Shown here piece by piece: positions 26,828 through 33,063 of a stretch of DNA of 35,106 nt. The stretch is from Polyangiaceae bacterium (lineage in GTDB: Bacteria; Myxococcota_A; Polyangia; Polyangiales; Polyangiaceae), in assembly GCA_022842465.1 (NCBI GenBank), contig JALHPN010000082.1, positions 1-35,106 of the forward strand. Reading direction: 5' to 3'. Under the pieces are notes generated by a model. It did no database searches, was not told where the DNA came from, and worked only from the letters and a program-made list of their open reading frames with translations. Positions within the stretch are counted from its first letter, which is position 1; the number at the start of each line of letters is the position of its first letter. A program made the translations under genes and the position numbers.

Positions 26828-28044
26828 TGGCGCGCAACGTCGTCTTCGTCCAGCCGTTCCCCTCCGAGGCGAGCATGCGCTTCGTGCGCGCCGCCGCGCG
26901 CGTCGCGGACGTGAAGCTGCTCGGCGTCGTCCACGCGATGCCGATCGGCGAAGATCGACGCCTCTACGACGACGCGGTGCACGTCGACGATCCGACGGAC
27001 GCCAAGGAGACCATCGCGGCGATCGATCTCCTCCGCCGGCGGCACGGCGCACCCTTCCGCATCCTCGGCACGCTCGAGGCGATGCAGGTCATGCTCGCGG
27101 AGGTGCGCGCGCACTTCGGGGTCCTCGGCACCTCCGTCGAGACCGCCATCCTCTTCCGCGAGAAGGCGCGGATGAAGGACGCCCTCCGCGCCGCCGGTCT
27201 CCCCGTCGCCAGCCATGCGCTCGTCGCGTCGCTCGGCGAGGCGCGCGCCTTCGCGGACGAGGTGGGCTACCCGATCATCCTCAAGCCGCCGGCGGGCATG
27301 GGAGCGAAGGCGACGTTCCGGATCGTGGACGACGCGGACCTCGCGCGCGCGATCGCCGGCCTCCGCGCCTCCGGCTCCGCGCCCGTCCTCGCGGAGGAGA
27401 TGCTCCGCGGCAAGGAGCACAGCTTCGAGACGATCACGACGGGCGGCGAGGTGCGCGCGTGGTCCTTCTCGCGCTACCTCCCCGGGTGCCTCGAGGTGCT
27501 CGAGAACCCGTGGATGCAGTGGGCCGTGCTCCTCCCACGCGAGATCGACACGCCGTTTCACGATCGCGCTCGCGACCTCGGCGTCGCGGCGATCCGCGCC
27601 CTCGGCCTCCGGGACGGCATGACCCACATGGAGTTCTTCGAGCGTGAGGACGGCACGCTCGCGATCGGCGAGATCGCCCAGCGGCCGCCCGGCCCACAGC
27701 TCTGCCAGATGACCGGCGTCGTGAACGGCATCGACATCTACCGCGCGTGGGTCCGCGCCGTCGTCGACGGCGAGCTCGACGCGCCGTGGAAGCGCACGTT
27801 CGCGGCCGGCTGCGCCTACGTCCGCGGCACGGGCCACGGTCGGGTCGCCGGCGTCCGCGGCGTCCGCGAGACGCACGCGGCGATCGGCGACGCCCTCGTC
27901 GAGGCGAAGCTCCCGGAGCTCGGCGCGCCGAAGAACGACAGCTACGAGGGCGACGGCTACGTCGTCCTCCGGAGCGAGAGCACCGCGAAGGTCGTCTCCC
28001 TGCTGAAGACGACCGTCGAGACGATCCGCGTCCTCTACGCCTGA
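26827..28044 (+). CDS. ATP-grasp family carboxylate-amine ligase-like protein
   Basis: A 405-residue ATP-grasp enzyme. It has a pre-ATP-grasp domain (1-105), the lid region FADEVGYPIILKPPAGMGAKATF with the ATP-contacting Lys, AEEMLRGKEHSFETI as the adenine/hinge strand, and MEFFEREDGTLAIGEIAQRPPG as the metal-binding strand and loop. In that loop the usual Asn ligand position reads Gln or Ala. Family members join a carboxylate to an amine or thiol through an acyl phosphate; the substrates here are unknown. Its ATG at 26827 overlaps the kinase TGA by one base, so both proteins are probably made together and the kinase may regulate it. Three bases separate its stop from the convergent reductase. 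Confidence 0.85.
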   Translation: MARNVVFVQPFPSEASMRFVRAAARVADVKLLGVVHAMPIGEDRRLYDDAVHVDDPTDAKETIAAIDLLRRRHGAPFRILGTLEAMQVMLAEVRAHFGVLGTSVETAILFREKARMKDALRAAGLPVASHALVASLGEARAFADEVGYPIILKPPAGMGAKATFRIVDDADLARAIAGLRASGSAPVLAEEMLRGKEHSFETITTGGEVRAWSFSRYLPGCLEVLENPWMQWAVLLPREIDTPFHDRARDLGVAAIRALGLRDGMTHMEFFEREDGTLAIGEIAQRPPGPQLCQMTGVVNGIDIYRAWVRAVVDGELDAPWKRTFAAGCAYVRGTGHGRVAGVRGVRETHAAIGDALVEAKLPELGAPKNDSYEGDGYVVLRSESTAKVVSLLKTTVETIRVLYA

Positions 28045-28047
28045 GAC

Positions 28048-29040
28048 CTAGCGCTCGCTGTCGAGGTGCTTCATCTGGTCCGGCGCGTAGCGCGAGCCGG
28101 CGAAAGCGCTCGCGGGGACCGTGCGTTCGAGCTCCGCGAGGTCGTCGCCCGTGAGCCTCGTCGAGAGCGCCGACAGCGCGTCGTCGAGCTGGGCGACCTT
28201 GCGCGCGCCGACGACGGGCACGAAGGCGGGCTCCTTCGCGAGCACCCAGGCGACGGCGAGCTCTGCGGGCGTCATCTCCCTGCCCTTCGCGAAGCGCGCG
28301 AAGGCCTCCACCGCGGCGGCGTTCGCCTTCGCGTCGTCGCCGGCGAAGCGAGGGAGGAACTGCCGGAAGTCCCCGGCCCCCTGCGGCTTGCTCCCCGTGA
28401 GGAGGCCGCGCGAGAGGACGCCGTAGAGGGTCGCGGAGATGCCGAGCTCGTGGAGGACGGGAAAGAGCTTCGCCTCGGGTGCGCGGCTCGCGATCGAGTA
28501 CTCGATCTGCAGGTCCACGATCGGGTGCACCGCGTGCGCGCGCCGGATCGTCTCCGCCCCGACCTCCGACAAGCCAATGTGGCGGACGTAGCCCTTCTTC
28601 ACGAGATCTGCGATCGCGCCGATCGTGTCTTCGATGGGCACCTTCGGGTCGAGCCGCGCTGGCCGGTAGACGTCGATCACCTCGACCCCGAGCCGCTTCA
28701 AGGAGTAAGCCGCGAAGTTCTGGACGGCGACGGGTCGCGCGTCGCCCCCGAGCCAGCTCCCGTCCGGCCCGCGGAGCGCGCCGAACTTCACCGAGAGCTT
28801 CACCTGGTCGCGGCGCCCCTGGATGGCGCGGCCGATCAGCATCTCGTTGTGACCCATGCCATAGAAGTCGCCGGTGTCGAGGAGCGTCACGCCGCGCTCG
28901 ATCGCCGCGTGGATCGTGCGGACGCTCTCGGCGTCGTCCGACGCGCCGTACATCCCCGACATGCCCATGCAGCCGAGCCCGATCGCGGACACCTTCGGAC
29001 CGCCCCTGCCGAGCTCCGTCTCACGCATCGTCGTCGTCAT
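28048..29040 (-). CDS. Aldo/keto reductase
   Basis: A 330-residue NADPH-dependent aldo/keto reductase of the MDR-independent AKR fold (TIM barrel). Family signatures are LLDTGDFYGMGHNE (Asp and the Tyr acid), SVKFGAL (Lys) and HIGLSEVGAETIRRA. The usual catalytic His motif (LHRxD) reads YRPARLDP, a known variant in one AKR sub-branch, so carbonyl specificity may differ. The C-terminus has the NADP-binding PVVGARK. The ATG at 29040 has GCGAGG six bases upstream; the frame extends to 29115 without support. It is divergent from a LysR gene with 88 bases between, the common regulator-target layout. Confidence 0.9.
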   Translation of the reverse strand: MTTTMRETELGRGGPKVSAIGLGCMGMSGMYGASDDAESVRTIHAAIERGVTLLDTGDFYGMGHNEMLIGRAIQGRRDQVKLSVKFGALRGPDGSWLGGDARPVAVQNFAAYSLKRLGVEVIDVYRPARLDPKVPIEDTIGAIADLVKKGYVRHIGLSEVGAETIRRAHAVHPIVDLQIEYSIASRAPEAKLFPVLHELGISATLYGVLSRGLLTGSKPQGAGDFRQFLPRFAGDDAKANAAAVEAFARFAKGREMTPAELAVAWVLAKEPAFVPVVGARKVAQLDDALSALSTRLTGDDLAELERTVPASAFAGSRYAPDQMKHLDSER

Positions 29041-29105
29041 GTTCGCCTCGCTTTCCACGAGAGCAGCGTGAGCCCGGACGGCGCTTCCAACCAGCGAATA
29101 GGATA

Positions 29106-29118
29106 GATGCGACACATC
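29106..29118. promoter_or_regulatory. Candidate LysR operator
   Basis: GATG and CATC are inverted around five bases, ten bases before the LysR start and inside the 88-base region shared with the reductase gene. Length and symmetry approach the T-N11-A type of LysR site, but the outer bases are G and C. Weak evidence. Confidence 0.25.
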
Positions 29119-29128
29119 AACCCAGGTT

Positions 29129-30109
29129 ATGCGTCGAGAAGCGATGACGGCCTACGCGCGCGATCTCGATCTCAACCTGCTCCGGGTCTTCGTCGTCGTC
29201 GCCGAGGCCGGGAGCGTCACCGCCGCGGCGAGCCGCCTCTACCTCACCCAGCCGGCCGTCAGCGCGGCGGTGAAGCGGCTCACGGCCTCCGTCGGGGCCA
29301 AGCTCTTCGCCCGGCAGGGCCGCGGGCTCGTCCTCACCGCTCGGGGGCAGCGACTCCTCGACACCGCGCGGCCGCACCTCGAGGCCCTCGTCGCCGCGGC
29401 TCATGCGGGAGACGTCTTCGATCTGAAGGAGAGCACGCGGACGATCCGCGTCGGGCTCTCCGACGTCAACGAGGGCTGGCTCCTCCCGCCGCTCCTCCGC
29501 ACCGTCGAGCGCGAGGCCCCCCGCCTCCGTCTCGTCGTCCTCCCCGTCCAGTTCCGCACGGTCTCGCACGCCTTCGCGACGAGCGCGATCGATCTCGCCG
29601 TCACCGTCGCGGACGAGCTGCCTGCCGGCATCCTCCGCAAGGAGATCTTCCGCGGCGGCTTCGTGTGCGTGCACGATCCACGCTTCTCCGGTCTCGCCCC
29701 TCGCTCGCTCACGCTCGCGCGCTACCTCGCGCGGAAGCACGTGATCGTGTCCTACAACGGCGATCTCCGCGGCGTGGTGGAGGACGTGATCGGCGTCCAG
29801 CGGGACGTCCGCGTCTCGGTGCCGACGTTCCACGCCGTCGGCAAGGTCGTGTCCGGCACGCCGCTCCTCGCCACGCTGCCCGTCATCGTCGCGCGCCAGC
29901 TCCTCGTCGAGCGTCCGGAGCTCGCCGCGGTGGCCCTGCCCTTCGACTTCGCCGGCAACGGCCTCGAGCTCCTCTGGCGCGCGTCGCAGGCGGACGACCC
30001 GTCGATCGCATGGGCGCTCGCCGAGATCGAGCGGATCGCGGCGAAGGTCGGCGCCTCCGTGGCAGAGGAGATGAAGACCACGACGAGGCGACGCGCTCGG
30101 TCAGCGTAG
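29129..30109 (+). CDS. LysR-family transcriptional regulator
   Basis: A 326-residue LysR regulator. The winged helix-turn-helix is at the N-terminus (DLNLLRVFVVVAEAGSVTAAASRLYLTQPAVSAAVKRL, about 10-50 with the first in-frame ATG), followed by a substrate-binding domain to about residue 305. A basic tail (TTTRRRARSA) closes the protein. Either ATG 29129 or ATG 29144 could start it; the second gives the standard LysR beginning. It probably controls the divergent aldo/keto reductase and itself. The last ~70 bases are the first of three copies of a repeat found again at 31114 and 32504, and the stop overlaps the decayed toxin gene by nine bases on the other strand. Confidence 0.9.
   Translation: MRREAMTAYARDLDLNLLRVFVVVAEAGSVTAAASRLYLTQPAVSAAVKRLTASVGAKLFARQGRGLVLTARGQRLLDTARPHLEALVAAAHAGDVFDLKESTRTIRVGLSDVNEGWLLPPLLRTVEREAPRLRLVVLPVQFRTVSHAFATSAIDLAVTVADELPAGILRKEIFRGGFVCVHDPRFSGLAPRSLTLARYLARKHVIVSYNGDLRGVVEDVIGVQRDVRVSVPTFHAVGKVVSGTPLLATLPVIVARQLLVERPELAAVALPFDFAGNGLELLWRASQADDPSIAWALAEIERIAAKVGASVAEEMKTTTRRRARSA
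30024..30092 (+). repeat. lysR-tail repeat, copy 1 (inside lysR)
   Basis: The 3' part of the LysR gene, encoding IERIAAKVGASVAEE and the basic tail. By eye it matches copy 2 at 55 of 69 positions with no gap. Offset to copy 2 is exactly 1090 bases. Confidence 0.7.
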
Positions 30110-30399
30110 CCCGAGCGCGATCTCGAGCCCGCGATCGAGGCGGGCTCGAACGCGGGAGGACAGCGTGCCGACGCGCTCGTCGAGGAAGTCCTCGTCGAGC
30201 GTCATGACCTGGCAGACGAGCGCCACGGACTCGCGATCGAGCCCGGTCTCCTGCCCCGGGACGACCATGACCGTCCGGAGCGCGGAAGCGTTGAGGAGAT
30301 CATCCTGGACGACGAGTACGGGGCGGCGGAGTCCAGGCTCCGAGCCGCGCGGGTCGCCGAGGTCTGCCCACCACGCCACGCCACGCCACGCTTCACCAC
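30101..30399 (-). pseudogene. Decayed MazF/PemK-type toxin
   Basis: A MazF endoribonuclease toxin is recognisable: WWADLGDPRGSEPGLRRPVLVVQDD near the front and ETGLDRESVALVCQV, LDEDFLDERVG and LDRGLEIALGL in the second half. Two faults are visible. First, four copies of the pentamer CGTGG (30371-30390) follow the GTG start and throw the frame off; with three copies the protein reads VVKRGVAWWADLGDPRGS, a normal MazF beginning. Second, VMVVP runs directly into GQETGL, where MazF proteins have about 17-20 more residues, including the PLTSN segment with a catalytic Thr. Even a restored frame would give about 97 residues without that Thr. The start overlaps the antitoxin stop (GTGA), as in intact modules. 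Confidence 0.75.
30371..30390 (-). repeat. (CGTGG)4 tandem pentamer in mazF start
   Basis: Four perfect tandem copies of CGTGG on the minus strand (CCACG on plus), starting eight bases after the toxin GTG at 30399. A change of one unit shifts the frame, so the tract acts like a slip-prone switch or marks a slippage mutation. Three units restore the MazF frame. Confidence 0.9.
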
Positions 30400-30548
30400 T
30401 CGATTTTCCGGAGCGTCGCGCGCGCCGCGTGACGGCGAACGTCGCCGAGCTCCTCTCCATCGTCGTCACCGAAGGCTGCATCGTAGGACGCCCGGACCTC
30501 GTCAGCCTCGCGCGACTCGCTGGCGACGACTTTCCCATCGCGCCACGC
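30393..30548 (-). pseudogene. Antitoxin remnant (C-terminal part)
   Basis: A 51-codon open stretch with no start codon, bounded upstream by an in-frame TGA at 30551-30549. It ends YDAAFGDDDGEELGDVRRHA and then ARATLRKIEW with TGA overlapping the toxin start. An acidic, Tyr-Asp-containing C-terminus ending in Glu-Trp is typical of ribbon-helix-helix antitoxins paired with MazF toxins. The N-terminal DNA-binding part is not found in any frame nearby. It is therefore a fragment, consistent with decay of the whole module. Confidence 0.6.
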
Positions 30549-30630
30549 TCACGCTCCGAAGCCGTCCGAGGTGGTCCGCCGAAGGTCAGGCTGGCGGGCA
30601 GGTCCGTGCAGCTTGCTCCCCGACGCCTCT

Positions 30631-31070
30631 CTACTTCGGCCCTCGCTTTGACTCGTCCGTCAGTCGCCCGATCAGGTCTTCGATGCTCTTTCTCCAGCGT
30701 GGGTACAGCTCCTCGTTGTCGCGCCACAGCTCGTCGAGCTCGGATTGGCGCCGATGACCTTGGCGAGCGCCTCGACGGCCTGCCCTCGGAGGTGATGGAC
30801 CTCGAGGCCGCCGCGCAGCGACTGGAACCGGTTGACGTTGCTCTCGTCGTCCTCCTCGTGACTGTCAGTCCGATAGGTGGTGCCGTTGAGCAAGTTGTCG
30901 ATATAGGCGGCCGAGACCGTGACGGCGTGACACGTGTCATGATCGAGACGGTCGGCCTCTATCGCCTGGCGGAACGAGGTGCGGAAGAAGCGCAGCGGAT
31001 CGGCCTTGATCTCCTCGACGAAGTCGTATGCGGTGTCGTCGTCGAAGATGCCCCAACTCCAAGCGCCCAT
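30631..31070 (-). pseudogene. DUF4259 protein gene, one-base frameshift
   Basis: From ATG 31070 the sequence reads MGAWSWGIFDDDTAYDFVEE, a clear DUF4259 beginning, and stays in frame to AKVIGAN. There the frame breaks near 30744-30746. In the next frame the family ending resumes with ELDELWRDNEELYP, then RWRKSIEDLIGRLTDESK, and stops at TAG 30633-30631. One missing base (AATCC where AACTCC or similar would fit) explains it. The span of 440 bases fits 146 residues plus stop minus one base. Uncorrected, it ends at 30672 as a 132-residue protein with an altered tail. Either a real pseudogene or a sequencing/assembly error. DUF4259 has no known function. Confidence 0.75.
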
Positions 31071-31113
31071 CCACGGAGCGTAGACCGACCGCCGGCGTGT
31101 CGTGGCTCGTTTC

Positions 31114-31182
31114 AGATCGAGCGAATCCCAGCGAAGGTTGCCGCCTCGGTGGCTCAGGAGAGGAACAGCAAGACGAGGCGGA
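31114..31182 (+). repeat. lysR-tail repeat, copy 2
   Basis: A second copy of the 3' end of the LysR gene. In the same frame it encodes QIERIPAKVAASVAQE and a basic tail, and it keeps a stop at 31197-31199. No LysR sequence precedes it. By eye, 54 of 61 positions match copy 3. Confidence 0.7.
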
Positions 31183-31328
31183 GGAGAATGCCCTCGTGAC
31201 CTTCGGCGGACAGGCTCGATCCTCGCCAACATGATCACGACGTGCACGAGGCGACGGCGCCCGTCTACATGGGAAGGCGGACTCATCCTCGGCCTCGCGA
31301 AGGGCCGCTTCGCGTAGTGGAGCACGCT

Positions 31329-31344
31329 GCGGATTAATGTCCGC
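31329..31344. promoter_or_regulatory. Inverted repeat GCGGA-N6-TCCGC
   Basis: Five-base arms around TTAATG, 33 bases upstream of the 20-bp palindrome. Could be part of the same control region for the lipoprotein gene at 31478. Short, so possibly chance. Confidence 0.3.
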
Positions 31345-31376
31345 ACCGGAAACTCGAGTGCGCTATCGTTTCCTAT

Positions 31377-31396
31377 TAGGCAAGCATGCTTGCCTA
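31377..31396. promoter_or_regulatory. Perfect 20-bp palindrome
   Basis: TAGGCAAGCATGCTTGCCTA reads the same on both strands without a loop. It lies 82 bases before the lipoprotein ATG. A loopless palindrome of this length fits a dimeric regulator's operator better than a terminator. No dedicated regulator gene is adjacent; the nearest DNA-binding protein is the LysR at 29129. Confidence 0.6.
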
Positions 31397-31477
31397 CGTT
31401 CACCCTGGTTGAACCGTGTGCGCATGGCAGAAGGGGGCTCGTCCTGCGGTCGACCGCGGACAAGGAGTTCCCTCGCC

Positions 31478-32257
31478 ATGAACCGTCTTGCTGCCCTGTC
31501 GTTCTCCGCCATCGCTCTCCTCGCCGTCGCTTGCGCGGCGCCCTCCGACGACGAGTCCCCCGAGGGCGTCGTCGACGAGGCCGAATTGAAGGTTGCCGCG
31601 ACGTCGCTCTCGAAGTCGTACGAGGGCACCTTCGCCGTCCGCGGCGCTTCGTACGGCGTGAAGGTCACCTACACCTATCCGTCCTCCGCCATCTCGTGGC
31701 AGACCCAGGGCGCGACGAACTTCCACCTCAACTCCGGCTTCTGCCATGCGTTCATGGAGCCTCTCCCCGTCACGGTGCGCACGGTGGTCACGAACGCGCG
31801 TGGCGCCGTCGTGGCCGACGATACCAAGTCGGTCGACTCGGAGCCGACCTCGCAGTTCGTCGAGGACCGCGCCACGCGCTGCCCGAACGGCTTCTTCGCC
31901 CAGGCCGCGGCGGTCCCCTCGCTCCCTGCCCTCATCGCGAGCTCCGGAGTCGCGCTCACGCTCGAGGGCGAGGCCGTGCAGATTCCCCTCGGCGGCTACA
32001 CGCCCGCGGGCACCTTCGCTGTCGAGGCGACGGCGAGCTTCCGCCCTCTCACCGCCGTCCGATCCGAGCGCAAGAAGACACTGCAGGCGTTCAACCCTGA
32101 CGGAAGCAAGTCGTTCGCGAACTCCGAGACGCTGACCGTGGACCGGGGCGTGGTGACGCTCTCGCTCCCCGCCGAGATGCGTACGCGGATCGGCTTCGGC
32201 GTTGGACCGCACGGCTTCGGCACGACGATCCAAGACGTCGTCCTCCGCGCCCGTTGA
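31478..32257 (+). CDS. Predicted lipoprotein, unknown function
   Basis: A 259-residue exported protein. The signal peptide (MNRLAALSFSAIALLAVAC) ends at a Cys lipobox near residue 19, followed by an acidic linker (SDDESPEGVVDEAE). The mature part is a beta-rich domain with two Cys (GFCHAF, TRCPNG) and repeated Thr/Val strands (LPVTVRTVVTNARGAVV), suggesting an extracellular beta-sandwich. I do not recognise the family. The ATG at 31478 has AAGGAG ten bases upstream and sets the start; the frame extends back to 31337. It lies between lysR-tail copies 2 and 3, alone in its cassette, with a 20-bp palindrome upstream. Confidence 0.75.
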   Translation: MNRLAALSFSAIALLAVACAAPSDDESPEGVVDEAELKVAATSLSKSYEGTFAVRGASYGVKVTYTYPSSAISWQTQGATNFHLNSGFCHAFMEPLPVTVRTVVTNARGAVVADDTKSVDSEPTSQFVEDRATRCPNGFFAQAAAVPSLPALIASSGVALTLEGEAVQIPLGGYTPAGTFAVEATASFRPLTAVRSERKKTLQAFNPDGSKSFANSETLTVDRGVVTLSLPAEMRTRIGFGVGPHGFGTTIQDVVLRAR

Positions 32258-32308
32258 GCGCCCTAGTCTAGGCGCCGAGGCGGAAGACCCGCGCGAAGCC
32301 GCTGTCCA

Positions 32309-32327
32309 CGGTCACGGTTCGTGACCG
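32309..32327. terminator. Eight-base-pair hairpin downstream of the lipoprotein gene
   Basis: CGGTCACG and CGTGACCG pair perfectly around GTT, 52 bases after the lipoprotein stop. No T-tract. Could be a terminator for the convergent genes or an operator-like site. The 278-base gap 32258-32535 otherwise holds no gene. Confidence 0.35.
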
Positions 32328-32450
32328 ACACGATCCCGGCCTCGTCGAGGCATGCTCCTCTTCGACGCGTGGGAGGGTGAGCACGCGGCGAGAGGGGGGG
32401 CGAGGCCGGACCGGCGGTGCTCGAGACGCACATCACCGCCGTCACGCGAA

Positions 32451-32482
32451 GAGGCCCGCGAAGCTTTCGCGGCGCGGGCCTC
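32451..32482. terminator. Ten-base-pair GC hairpin between convergent genes
   Basis: GAGGCCCGCG and CGCGGGCCTC pair perfectly across twelve bases. The loop also allows an alternative seven-base stem (CCGCGAA/TTCGCGG around GCT). It sits between convergent genes ending at 32257 and 32536, so a two-way terminator is likely. Confidence 0.5.
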
Positions 32483-32503
32483 GACGTCTCACATCTTCCG
32501 GCA

Positions 32504-32564
32504 CGAATCCTGGCGAAGGTCGGCGCCTCCGTGGCTCAGGAGCGGAACAGCAAGAGGAGGCGGA
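32504..32564 (+). repeat. lysR-tail repeat, copy 3
   Basis: Encodes RILAKVGASVAQERNSKRRR in the LysR-tail frame, with a stop at 32582-32584. It lies 1382 bases after copy 2. On the minus strand its right part contains the stop and last codons of the oxygenase-like gene at 32536. Confidence 0.7.
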
Positions 32565-33063
32565 CGACGCGCGCATCGCGGTGACGCTTCGAGACGTAGG
32601 TGTGGTTCGCGAGCACCGTGGGTCCGCGCTCGACGAGGGACAGGACGCCCGGCCGCGACGGAACGACGAAGAAGACCTGCCCCCGGTGACGGTAGTGGAC
32701 CTCGGCCCCCGGCACGGCCTCCCGCGAGAGATCCACGATGACCTCGACAGGCCGGTCCTCGTGCACGCGGTCGTCGCGGACGAGGCGGTAGTCGCCAGGG
32801 AAGAAGCGAAAGGCGCGCGCCGAGGCGAGCGCGAGGGAGCGTCCCGTGAGCGCCTCCGCCCGCGCCCGGACGCGCGCGACGAGGCCGGGGAGCACGCGGC
32901 TCGCCTCCGGCAGGCAGATCTCCTCGTAGCTCCCGCGGTCCCCCAGCACCTCGCGCTTGCCCGCCAGAGCCTCGAGGGTGGCCGCGCAGCCCTCGAGGTG
33001 CTCGCGATCGGTCGCCTCCTCCTCGAGGACGGCGGGGAGCGGGGACGACGACCACGCGCTCAC
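32536..33063 (-). CDS. 2-oxoglutarate-oxygenase-like companion protein
   Basis: A 175-residue soluble protein. The C-terminal two thirds look like a double-stranded beta-helix: FRFFPGDYRLVRDD, PVEVIVDLS, YRHRGQVFFVVPSRPGVLSLVERG and a closing VVRLLLLF strand. The HxD and distal His/Arg expected of an iron/2-oxoglutarate enzyme are not convincing, so it may be a non-catalytic relative. The start is GTG at 33063, overlapping the upstream oxygenase stop by four bases (GTGA). The last codons fall inside lysR-tail copy 3, so its C-terminus may have been reshaped by that repeat. The family call is by pattern only. Confidence 0.55.
   Translation of the reverse strand: MSAWSSSPLPAVLEEEATDREHLEGCAATLEALAGKREVLGDRGSYEEICLPEASRVLPGLVARVRARAEALTGRSLALASARAFRFFPGDYRLVRDDRVHEDRPVEVIVDLSREAVPGAEVHYRHRGQVFFVVPSRPGVLSLVERGPTVLANHTYVSKRHRDARVVRLLLLFRS

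Larger units (their letters stand above)
31071..31477. other. Intergenic region between the DUF4259 pseudogene and a lipoprotein gene
   Basis: About 400 bases without a convincing gene. It holds lysR-tail repeat copy 2 (31114-31182), a 5-bp inverted repeat with six-base loop (31329-31344), a perfect 20-bp palindrome (31377-31396) and the AAGGAG site of the next gene (31462-31467). The stretch 31330-31380 is visibly more AT-rich than its surroundings. Promoters for both neighbouring genes should lie here. Confidence 0.6.

Noticed and set aside
30371-30390. CRISPR-like repeat
   Set aside because: Tandem pentamers without spacers; explained as slippage in the toxin gene.
30165-31199. 344-codon plus-strand frame over the toxin/DUF4259 region
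   Set aside because: Antisense to the recognisable pseudogenes; only its last ~30 codons (the lysR-tail repeat) carry meaning.
31377-31396. Integron attC or transposon end
   Set aside because: No loop, no core sites, no integrase or transposase nearby and no matching inverted copy in the window.
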